Below, one piece after another: positions 39,813-48,596 of a stretch of DNA of 64,000 nt. Source of the DNA: Billgrantia lactosivorans (GTDB lineage Bacteria > Pseudomonadota > Gammaproteobacteria > Pseudomonadales > Halomonadaceae). Every line of letters begins with the position of its first letter. Position 1 is the first letter of the stretch. The translations under genes and the position numbers were made by a program. The notes under the pieces are model-generated. The model was not told the DNA's origin and searched no databases. It saw only the letters and a program-made list of their open reading frames with translations. Where the stretch lies: contig NZ_QHGY01000001.1 in NCBI RefSeq assembly GCF_003254665.1, forward strand, positions 62,001 to 126,000, written 5' to 3'.

Positions 39813-41798
39813 ATGCAACTAAGCAGTGTTGAAACGGGGGCCGGTGAAACATCGGCCATACAGGCCAGGCAGCGACAGGTAAAGAGCGTTCAAGCCTGGC
39901 TTGCCCGGCACTGCGAGCAGGCGCCGCGCCCGGAGGGGGCAAGCGTGACGCAAGGCATCGTGCTGTGGCGCCAGAATGACCAGTGGCAGCCCGTTGCGCT
40001 ATGGCCCAGCCAAGCCGATGGTGCGGCGTTGCTATCGCTTGCCGAGGAGGTGCGTGAGGCAGGGCGCGGCATGGTCAGCCAACTTGACGAGGCGAGTTTG
40101 GCCATTGCCTATCCGGTAAGGGATCTGGTGGACACTTCCTCTTCGGCCAGGGATGGCACTGGGCAAGTTCTGATCGGAGCCGTTGCCCTATGCATTTCGG
40201 TGCCTGAAACGTTGCAAGGAATCGACCTCGGAACCTCCGCCCTACGTGCCAGCCTGCCAGAACCGCTGCAGCGGGGTGAGCGCCAGGCGAAGGCACGCAC
40301 CGCAATCCATACAATGTTGTTGCCGTTGATGCGTCGGCTTGAAGACGGTGTTGCGGCTCTAGAGCGCGATGCCCTGCAGCATCGATACCGCAGCGTGAAT
40401 CAGCGCCAGGAAAGCCTCTCCCGGCACCTCGCCCTGCTGGCTGCAGTGCTTGCCGAAGCCCGTTTCACCGCTGCTGCCATGCAGCTCGTTTCACGTCTGG
40501 CCAGCCACTTCGAGGCGGAGCGGGTCAGCCTGGGGTGGCGGCGCGGGGCGCGTACCCGGGTCGAACAGATCTCTCACAGTGCCCAGTTCAATCGAAAGAT
40601 GAACCGTATCCGCGCCACGGAAACTGCCATGGATGAGGCCTTGGATCAGCGCGGCAGCGCCCTTTGGCCGGCTCCCTGCGCGGCAGGCTTGAACCACCGG
40701 GTTGCGCGTGCTCAGGCTGCACTGGGCGAGCTGACAGGGTTGCCGGCGGTGGTCAGTGTGCCGCTGCTGGATGGAGCGCAACCGTTGGGGGCCGTCTCCC
40801 TGGAGCGCGAAGCGCCATTTACCGAGCAGGAAGTCGCCGCACTGGAGAGCCTGCTGGCACTGTGTGCCCGTGCGCTGGAGGAGAAACGGCGTAACGACCG
40901 ACCGCTGCCGTTCAAGGTGGCCGTGGCCGGCGGCGAGCAGTTGGGCCGCCTGCTGGGTCCCGGTCACTTGGGGTACAAGCTCGGCGGGCTGATGCTGGTG
41001 GGGGTGTTGGGCTTCGCCACTTTCGCCACCGGGGTCGATCGCATCTCTGCCGATGCAGTGCTCGAGAGCCGCGAGCAGAGGGTGATGACGGCACCGTTTC
41101 GCGGCTATATCGAGGATGCGTTGGTGCGCCCCGGCGACCGGGTCGAGGCGGGGCAGCCCCTGGCCAGCATGGAGACTCGCGACCTGTTGCTCGAGCGGCT
41201 GCAGTGGCAGAGCGAGTTGGCCAAGTTCGAACGCCAGGAGCAGGAAATGCGTGCGGGCGGCGATCGCGCCGGCCTCAATGTGCTGGCAGCCCAGCGCGAT
41301 CAGGCCCGGGCCAGGCTGGCACTGGTCGATTCCCGGCTGGAGCGTGCCACGCTGCTGGCACCTTTCGCCGGCGTAGTGGTTAGCGGGGATCTGACCCAGC
41401 GCCTTGGCGGCTCCGTGGAACAGGGCGAGGAGCTGTTTCGGGTTTCGCCACTGGACGACTTTCGCCTCGACCTGGAGGTACCGGAAGGGCGCATCGACGA
41501 CGTTCAGCTTGGTCAGCGCGGAGAACTGGTGCTGGCCGCGATGACAGACCGGCGATTGCCGTTCGTTGTCGAGCGGATCACTCCGCAGAGCCGTAGCAGC
41601 GATGGCAGCAGCCGCTTCGTCGTCGAGGCCAGTCTCGAGCGTGATGCCGGGGGGGGCGACAGCGAAATAAGGCGTGCGCTGCGCCCGGGCCTGCAGGGCG
41701 TGGGCAGGATCGAAGCCGGTGAGGGTAGGCTGATCACCATTTGGACACGTGAACTCATGGATTGGCTACGCCTCACGCTCTGGCGCTGGTGGGGTTGA
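39813..41798 (+). CDS. GAF-domain / HlyD-type membrane-fusion protein
   Basis: 661 residues in three parts. Residues 1-200 are cytoplasmic and not recognised. Residues about 205-355 look like a GAF domain (LVSRLASHFEAERVSL; VVSVPLLDGAQPLGAVSLER; FTEQEVAALESLLALCARALE). One membrane helix follows at about 388-407 (YKLGGLMLVGVLGFATFATG). The rest is a periplasmic HlyD-type adaptor with barrel-sandwich halves (APFRGYIEDALVRPGDRVEA and LLAPFAGVVVSGDL) around a short helical hairpin. HlyD adaptors bridge inner-membrane pumps and TolC; a sensory GAF on the cytoplasmic side is unusual. It follows the giant gene by 36 bp. GAGGAG lies only two bases before the ATG, so initiation may be inefficient. 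Confidence 0.88.
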   Translation: MQLSSVETGAGETSAIQARQRQVKSVQAWLARHCEQAPRPEGASVTQGIVLWRQNDQWQPVALWPSQADGAALLSLAEEVREAGRGMVSQLDEASLAIAYPVRDLVDTSSSARDGTGQVLIGAVALCISVPETLQGIDLGTSALRASLPEPLQRGERQAKARTAIHTMLLPLMRRLEDGVAALERDALQHRYRSVNQRQESLSRHLALLAAVLAEARFTAAAMQLVSRLASHFEAERVSLGWRRGARTRVEQISHSAQFNRKMNRIRATETAMDEALDQRGSALWPAPCAAGLNHRVARAQAALGELTGLPAVVSVPLLDGAQPLGAVSLEREAPFTEQEVAALESLLALCARALEEKRRNDRPLPFKVAVAGGEQLGRLLGPGHLGYKLGGLMLVGVLGFATFATGVDRISADAVLESREQRVMTAPFRGYIEDALVRPGDRVEAGQPLASMETRDLLLERLQWQSELAKFERQEQEMRAGGDRAGLNVLAAQRDQARARLALVDSRLERATLLAPFAGVVVSGDLTQRLGGSVEQGEELFRVSPLDDFRLDLEVPEGRIDDVQLGQRGELVLAAMTDRRLPFVVERITPQSRSSDGSSRFVVEASLERDAGGGDSEIRRALRPGLQGVGRIEAGEGRLITIWTRELMDWLRLTLWRWWG

Positions 41799-41801
41799 AT
41801 C

Positions 41802-43961
41802 ATGGCGGGACCGCTTTTCAGCCAGCATTGGCATCGAGTGGCAGGCTTGCGCCTGCGGCTGCGCCGGCATGCCAGCCTGCACCGCCACGAGTACCGAGGC
41901 GAACCGTGGTATGTGCTGCACGACACCCTGACCGGGCAGGTACACCGCTTCACGCCGGAGGCCTACCAGATCATCGGCCGCCTGGACGGCAAACGCACGC
42001 TGCGCGACATCTGGGAACAGGTCAGCGCCTCGCTGGGCGATGCCATGCCGACCCAGCAGGAACTGATCTCGCTGATCGGGCGCCTGCATGGGGCCAATGT
42101 GCTTTCGGGGTATGGCGATATCGACGTAGACGAGCTCTCCCGACGCCAGGCCCGTCAGAAGCGTGGCAAGTGGCTGCAGCTGATCCGCTCACCGCTGGGC
42201 ATTCGTGTGCCGCTGCTCGATCCGGAGCGCTTCATTGCGGCGAGCTACCCGTTGGTGCGGCCCTTGTTCAGTCGGCTGGGGGGGGCGCTCTGGCTGGCTA
42301 CCTTGCTGCTGGCGCTGGTGGTGGCCGGCGTGCACTGGCAGCCGCTGACCGACAACCTGGCCGACCGGGTGTTCGGCATCGGCAATCTCGTGATGCTGGC
42401 GCTGGTTTATCCGCTGATCAAGGCGCTCCACGAGCTTGGGCATGCCTGGGCCACCAAGGATGCCGGTGGCGAGGTGCACGAGATCGGCGTGATGCTGCTG
42501 GTGTTCTTCCCGGTACCTTATGTCGATGCCAGTGCCGCGGCGGCATGCCCCGACAAGGGTCAGCGCATGCTGGTAGGGGCGGCCGGTATCCTGGTAGAGC
42601 TGTTCCTGGCCTCGCTGGCCATGCTGGTGTGGGCCGTGGCCGAGCCGGGCCTGATGCGTGCCATGGCGTTCAACGTCATGCTCATAGCCGGGGTCTCGAC
42701 GCTGTTGTTCAACGGCAACCCGCTGCTGCGCTTCGATGCCTACTACGTGCTGGCGGATTACCTCGAGATCCCCAACCTGTTCAATCGGGCCAACCAGCAG
42801 CTTGCCTATGCAATCAAGCGCTATCTGCTGGGGCGACGCGACGTGACCAGCCAGGCACGCTCCAGACGCGAGGCTTGCTGGCTGACCGGCTATGCGCTGG
42901 CGTCGTTCGGCTATCGCCTGCTGATCATGGTGACCATTGCCGTGTTCGTGGCCACCAAGTACCTGTTCGTAGGCGTTCTCCTGGCCCTATGGTCGGTGAC
43001 CATGACGCTGCTGTTACCCCTCTTCAAGCTGCTGAAGGCGATGACGGTGGATGACTCTCTACAAGGTTCGCGGTGGCGTGCGTGGGGCTGGTTGGTTGCC
43101 GGCCTGGCAGCGGTTGCGCTGCTGTTGTTCATGGTGCCGATGCCATACGCGACCCAGGTGCACGGGGTCATCGACATCCGCGAACCGGCGCAGGTGCGCG
43201 TTGGCGTCAGTGGCGAACTCGCCGAGCTGTGGGTGGAAGACGGCCAGCTGGTGGAGGCAGGAGACCCACTGATGCAGATTTCTGCCCCGGAACTGGGCGC
43301 CGAGGTGCAGATGTTAGAGGCGCGTCGGCGCGAGATCGAGCAGGAACTGGTTGCAAGCGTACGCGACACTCAGGCGGCTTCCATCCTGCGTGAGACGCTG
43401 GTGCCGGTCATGCGACAGCTCGACGACGCGAAGGAACGGGCAGATGCCACGATATTGATCAGCCCGCATTCCGGCCTGCTGCTGATGCCGGATGGCACAC
43501 CGCCACTGGGCAGCTACCTGCAACGCGGCGCTGCCGTAGGCGTGGTGGTGCGACCCGAGGATCTGCGCATTCGTACTCTGTTGCCAGCTCATCAGGTCGA
43601 ACGGGTACGCGACGACACCCGTCAGGTGCGCTTGCGCTTGCCCGGCCATGAGCGGGACGCGGCCGGTAGCCTGCTGTGGGTCTCGCCCAGCTCCGATCAC
43701 TCGATTCCCAGCCCGGTGCTCAGCGTCGAGGGTGGAGGGCACGTGGCAATCGACCCTACGGCCAGGGCCGACGATGGCTCGCCACAGGCGTTTCGTCGCC
43801 ATTACCTGGCAGATTTCGCTGCTGATGGTCTGTTGCAGAGCGGCCAGATGTTGCACCTGGGGGGGCGCGTCCACGTGCGCATCGCGCATGCACCGGAGCC
43901 CATCGGCTATCGACTTTGGCGCGACCTGCGCCGCTCCTTCCTGAGACTGTTCGAACGATGA
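41802..43961 (+). CDS. PqqD-like / M50 zinc metalloprotease / HlyD fusion
   Basis: 719 residues starting 3 bp after the previous stop. Residues about 30-105 (WYVLHDTLTGQVHRFTPEAY, then IIGRLDGKRTLRDIWEQV and a helix ending LHGANVL) resemble the PqqD-type winged helix, a peptide-binding RiPP recognition element. An M50/site-2-protease membrane domain follows: HELGH at 210-214 gives two zinc ligands and the catalytic Glu, and NPLLRFDAYY at 306-315 gives the third (Asp312). Six or more membrane helices surround these. From about 450 a periplasmic HlyD-like part follows (VHGVIDIREPAQVRVGVSGE, a helical hairpin, then ILISPHSGLLL). Related fusions occur in peptide maturation and export systems. Both active-site motifs are intact, so it is probably a working protease. 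Confidence 0.85.
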   Translation: MAGPLFSQHWHRVAGLRLRLRRHASLHRHEYRGEPWYVLHDTLTGQVHRFTPEAYQIIGRLDGKRTLRDIWEQVSASLGDAMPTQQELISLIGRLHGANVLSGYGDIDVDELSRRQARQKRGKWLQLIRSPLGIRVPLLDPERFIAASYPLVRPLFSRLGGALWLATLLLALVVAGVHWQPLTDNLADRVFGIGNLVMLALVYPLIKALHELGHAWATKDAGGEVHEIGVMLLVFFPVPYVDASAAAACPDKGQRMLVGAAGILVELFLASLAMLVWAVAEPGLMRAMAFNVMLIAGVSTLLFNGNPLLRFDAYYVLADYLEIPNLFNRANQQLAYAIKRYLLGRRDVTSQARSRREACWLTGYALASFGYRLLIMVTIAVFVATKYLFVGVLLALWSVTMTLLLPLFKLLKAMTVDDSLQGSRWRAWGWLVAGLAAVALLLFMVPMPYATQVHGVIDIREPAQVRVGVSGELAELWVEDGQLVEAGDPLMQISAPELGAEVQMLEARRREIEQELVASVRDTQAASILRETLVPVMRQLDDAKERADATILISPHSGLLLMPDGTPPLGSYLQRGAAVGVVVRPEDLRIRTLLPAHQVERVRDDTRQVRLRLPGHERDAAGSLLWVSPSSDHSIPSPVLSVEGGGHVAIDPTARADDGSPQAFRRHYLADFAADGLLQSGQMLHLGGRVHVRIAHAPEPIGYRLWRDLRRSFLRLFER

Positions 43962-44001
43962 CGGAGCGAGTGGCGAGTATTCGAGCGAGGAGGCGTGCGG
44001 C

Positions 44002-45942
44002 ATGGTGCTGATGAAATTGCCCGCCGATGTCCTGTCGCGCCCCGAACGTGCCCTGCTGCCGCCGGGCAGTCTCGAGCGGCCTTGGCACTGGCTGCGCTCC
44101 AAGCTGCACCGGCCGGCGACACTACGTCGGCTTGGGCTGCGAGCGCAGCTGCCGGGTATTCACCGGCATGCCACGCGCTTGGCTGCCCTGAGCCCGCAGG
44201 CGCTCGACGAGGAACGCGATGCGTTGCGCCTGCGACTGTCTCGTCATGGCGTGACGTCACGCCTGGCACGTCATGCCTTCGCTCTGGTGCGGGAGGTATC
44301 ACGGCGTGAGCTGGGCATGGCGCATCACGATGTACAGCTGCTGGGTGGCCTGGCGATGCTGGGTGGGCGTATCGCCGAGATGCATACCGGTGAAGGCAAG
44401 ACCTTGACGGCAACGCTGCCGGCGGCGGCTGCTGCCCTGGCCGGCATTCCCGTGCATGTCATCACGGTCAACGATTACCTGGCGGCTCGCGACGCTGAGC
44501 TGATGGCACCGGTCTATCGCGCGCTCGGCCTGAGCGTGGCGTCCATCGTCCATGAAATGCCGCCCCATGAGCGCCGTGCCGCCTATGCCGCCGATGTGGT
44601 CTATTGCACCAACAAGGAACTGGTCTTCGACTACCTGCGCGATACCCAACTGCTGGGTCGCCATCGTCACCCCCTGCAGGCTCATGCCGCGCGCCTGCTC
44701 GGTGAGCTGCACGACGAACGCTTGTTGCTGCGTGGCCTGCACTTCGCCATCGTCGACGAGGCCGACAGTGTCATGCTCGATGAGGCGCGCACGCCGCTCA
44801 TTCTCTCCGCGCCGGCGGGCAACGAGGCACTGGATATCGCGCTGCTGGACGAAGCGCTGGCACTGGCCGGCGAGTTCGAGGAGAACGCGGACTTCGTGCG
44901 CGAGAAAGGGCAGATTCACCTGACCGAGTGCGGTCGGCAGCGACTGACCGAGAAGGCTCAGGCATTGAGCGGGAGTGGCTGGGTGGGGCGCTCGCGGCGG
45001 GAGTGGCTGATCCAGCAGGCGCTGGTGGCGCGCCACCGCTTCCAGCGCGACCATCACTACCTGGTGCGTGACGGCAAGGTGCAGATCATCGACGAGCATA
45101 CCGGGCGTGTAATGGCGGATCGCAGCTGGGAGAAAGGGCTGCAGCAGATGATCGAGCGTCTTGAGGACTGCGAGCCGAGTCATCCCAACGTGACGCTCGC
45201 GCGCCTCACCTACCAGCGTTTCTTTCGTCGATATCATCATCTTTCGGGCATGACCGGCACGGCGAGGGAGGTGCGCGGAGAATTCTGGCGTACCTACCGT
45301 CTGCGCGTGGTGGCGATTCCGCCGCATCGGCCCAGTAAGCGGCTGTACTGGCCAACCGTGAGCGCCGCGAGGAAGCAGGACAAATGGGAGTGGATCGTCG
45401 CGCGAGTGCGCGAGCTAGGTGGCCAGGGGCGGGCGGTGCTGATCGCCACAGTCAACCTGGAGGATTCAGAGGCACTCTCGCAGCGGCTGGCAGAGGCGGG
45501 TATCGAGCATGCCATGCTCAATGCACGCCAGGATGCCGAGGAAGCCGAGACCGTGGCCCGCGCCGGACGCAAGGGGGCCGTGACCGTGGCCACCAGCATG
45601 GCGGGGCGTGGGACAGACGTATCGCTAGACGCCGAGGTCAAGGTGGCGGGCGGCCTGCACGTCATCATCGCCGGTCATCATGATGCGTCGCGGGTGGATC
45701 GTCAGATCGCTGGGCGCTGCGCGCGCCAGGGCGACCCGGGAAGCGTGGAGTTCGTGGTCTGCGAAGAGGATGAACTGCTCGATGAACTGGAAGGTTGGCA
45801 GCGTCATCTGGGCCTGCTACCGGTACGCCTGAGGCGGGCGCAGCGGCAGCGCGAGGCGCGTCATGCGCGGGAACGCGCGAGGCTGCTGGACGCCGACTGG
45901 CGAGAGGATGGGCAGTTGGGTTTCAGTGGGAAATCGGAGTGA
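44002..45942 (+). CDS. SecA-like ATPase lacking the C-terminal helical domains
   Basis: 646 residues against about 900 in normal SecA. The DEAD motor is intact: Q-region DVQLLGGLAMLGG, Walker A MHTGEGKT (127-134), VNDYLAARD, Walker B VDEADS (251-256) with DEARTPLI, LSGMTGT (414-420), TSMAGRGTD (531-539) and the arginine-finger motif GRCARQGDPGS (571-581). The preprotein cross-linking domain is present between the two motor halves (about 270-380, including VRDGKVQIIDEHTGRVM). The protein ends about 65 residues after the last motif, so most of the helical scaffold with the two-helix finger, the helical wing and the zinc tail are missing. AGGAGG at about 43988 precedes ATG 44002. It is a paralogue, not the housekeeping SecA, and probably serves this cassette. 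Confidence 0.9.
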   Translation: MVLMKLPADVLSRPERALLPPGSLERPWHWLRSKLHRPATLRRLGLRAQLPGIHRHATRLAALSPQALDEERDALRLRLSRHGVTSRLARHAFALVREVSRRELGMAHHDVQLLGGLAMLGGRIAEMHTGEGKTLTATLPAAAAALAGIPVHVITVNDYLAARDAELMAPVYRALGLSVASIVHEMPPHERRAAYAADVVYCTNKELVFDYLRDTQLLGRHRHPLQAHAARLLGELHDERLLLRGLHFAIVDEADSVMLDEARTPLILSAPAGNEALDIALLDEALALAGEFEENADFVREKGQIHLTECGRQRLTEKAQALSGSGWVGRSRREWLIQQALVARHRFQRDHHYLVRDGKVQIIDEHTGRVMADRSWEKGLQQMIERLEDCEPSHPNVTLARLTYQRFFRRYHHLSGMTGTAREVRGEFWRTYRLRVVAIPPHRPSKRLYWPTVSAARKQDKWEWIVARVRELGGQGRAVLIATVNLEDSEALSQRLAEAGIEHAMLNARQDAEEAETVARAGRKGAVTVATSMAGRGTDVSLDAEVKVAGGLHVIIAGHHDASRVDRQIAGRCARQGDPGSVEFVVCEEDELLDELEGWQRHLGLLPVRLRRAQRQREARHARERARLLDADWREDGQLGFSGKSE

Positions 45943-45963
45943 TGGCTGAGAATGAGGAGCCGT

Positions 45964-46719
45964 ATGAGTCAGGTCTTGCATCGTGGCGTAATGGTACCGC
46001 TGGCTCTGGCCACCGGCCTGTGGGGAAATGTGACGATGGCTCAGGATGTCGTCGAAAACGGGTTCGGTGAGCTGAGCTGCCTGGTCGAGCCGGGTAGGCA
46101 GGCGACGCTCTCGAGCCAGGTGCCAGGAGTGATCGACGGCATCCAGGTCGAACCCGGCGATCAGGTCGAGGCTGGAGACACGCTGTTCACCTTGAAGCGG
46201 GACGTCGAGCTTGCCAGTGTCGCGTTGGAGCGGGCGCGATCCGACTACGCCGAACGCCGTGTACAGCGCAATCAACGCATGATCGAACGTGGCATGCTCA
46301 GCGAGAGCGAACGCGACGAGATCGATACCGAACTGCGTCTGGCACGCATGCAGGTAAACCTGGCCAATTCCCGGTTGGAGCAGATGACGCATCGTGCCCC
46401 GTTCGCTGGTCTGGTCACCCAGCGACTGGCGGAGGAGGGGGAGTATATTGACGCCACCCCGGTGCTTGAACTGGTTCAGCTCGACCCACTGCGCGTGGAA
46501 GCGGTCATGCCCTTGACCGTCTACGGTGCCATCAGCGTGGGTGATCGCCTTACCGTCGAGCTGCTCGCCCCCTCCAAGCGTTCGGTCAGCGCCGAGGTGC
46601 AGCGGGTCGACCGAGTGATCGATGCCTCGAGCGGTACTTTTGCCGTCGGAATGACGCTGGAAAATCCGGCGGGAGAGATCCCGGCAGGCATCAACTGCAG
46701 GCTTGCGCTTCCTGATTGA
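45964..46719 (+). CDS. Periplasmic HlyD/RND-type adaptor protein
   Basis: 251 residues. The start at ATG 45964 is preferred over ATG 45952 because it directly follows GAGGAG and gives a clear signal peptide (VPLALATGLWGNVTMAQ, cleavage after AMA-like sequence). The mature part has the adaptor layout: lipoyl half (ATLSSQVPGVIDGIQVEPGD), one helical hairpin with ARSDYAERRVQRNQRM, second lipoyl half (APFAGLVTQRLAEEGEYID) and a beta-barrel (LDPLRVEAVMPLTVYGAISV). It has no membrane anchor or lipobox that I can see, so it is probably soluble in the periplasm. It closes the cassette and gives the third HlyD-type module in it. Confidence 0.85.
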   Translation: MSQVLHRGVMVPLALATGLWGNVTMAQDVVENGFGELSCLVEPGRQATLSSQVPGVIDGIQVEPGDQVEAGDTLFTLKRDVELASVALERARSDYAERRVQRNQRMIERGMLSESERDEIDTELRLARMQVNLANSRLEQMTHRAPFAGLVTQRLAEEGEYIDATPVLELVQLDPLRVEAVMPLTVYGAISVGDRLTVELLAPSKRSVSAEVQRVDRVIDASSGTFAVGMTLENPAGEIPAGINCRLALPD

Positions 46720-46755
46720 GCGTTAGCCGATTGAATGGTTTCGTGGTGATTACGC

Positions 46756-46801
46756 GCACCAAAACGGCTATGGAAGCCTTTTCCATGCGCTTGCTTGGTG
46801 C
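46756..46801. other. Nested inverted repeats after the export cassette
   Basis: GCACCAA (46756-46762) pairs with TTGGTGC (46795-46801), and inside the loop ATGGAA (46770-46775) pairs with TTCCAT (46781-46786). The double hairpin begins 37 bp after the last cassette gene in a 206-bp gap. No T-run follows. It may be a terminator-like or small RNA structure. The rest of 46720-46925 shows nothing clear. Confidence 0.3.
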
Positions 46802-46925
46802 AGGAGCCGGAATCATGACATACAGCGGCGTATTGTTGAGAGGAGCAGGCAAAGTTTCGTCAACCCGGTGAAATGTCGATAAAGCTGGTGCATGATGTTT
46901 CTCGATGTCACAAAGGAGAAACCTC

Positions 46926-47039
46926 ATGCCTACACCATCGACTGCTGTGTGCCACCTGCACGAAGTGCTGGATCACTGGGTCTCTCAGGCCCAGGCTCAA
47001 CTGGCAGCTCGCGACGCCATCGCGGCCTACATCGGCTGA
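46926..47039 (+). CDS. Small protein of 37 residues, unknown function
   Basis: A short frame (starts MPTPSTAVCHLHEVLDHWV, ends RDAIAAYIG) has an excellent ribosome-binding site, AAGGAG at 46913-46918, seven bases before ATG 46926. The residues form one likely amphipathic helix (HEVLDHWVSQAQAQLAARD). I do not recognise it. The strong initiation signal is the main reason for calling it; there is no promoter I can point to with confidence. The pyrimidine-rich stretch 47040-47170 after it shows no gene. Confidence 0.5.
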   Translation: MPTPSTAVCHLHEVLDHWVSQAQAQLAARDAIAAYIG

Positions 47040-47170
47040 TACGCCACACTGCCGAGGACCAGGGAGGGTCCGAGCTTTACCTCTTCTCCTGTTTCTCTCG
47101 CCTCCTGCACTCTCTTCTTTTTACTCAACCATTTTCAATCTTCCGGCTTTCGTCTTCACCCTCCCTTTGC

Positions 47171-48595
<1,425 letters not shown>

Positions 48596-48596
48596 G

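Noticed and set aside
44002-45942. The SecA-like gene as the housekeeping secA
   Set aside because: It lacks most of the helical scaffold, wing and zinc tail and sits in an adhesin export cassette, so a separate full-length secA must be present elsewhere.
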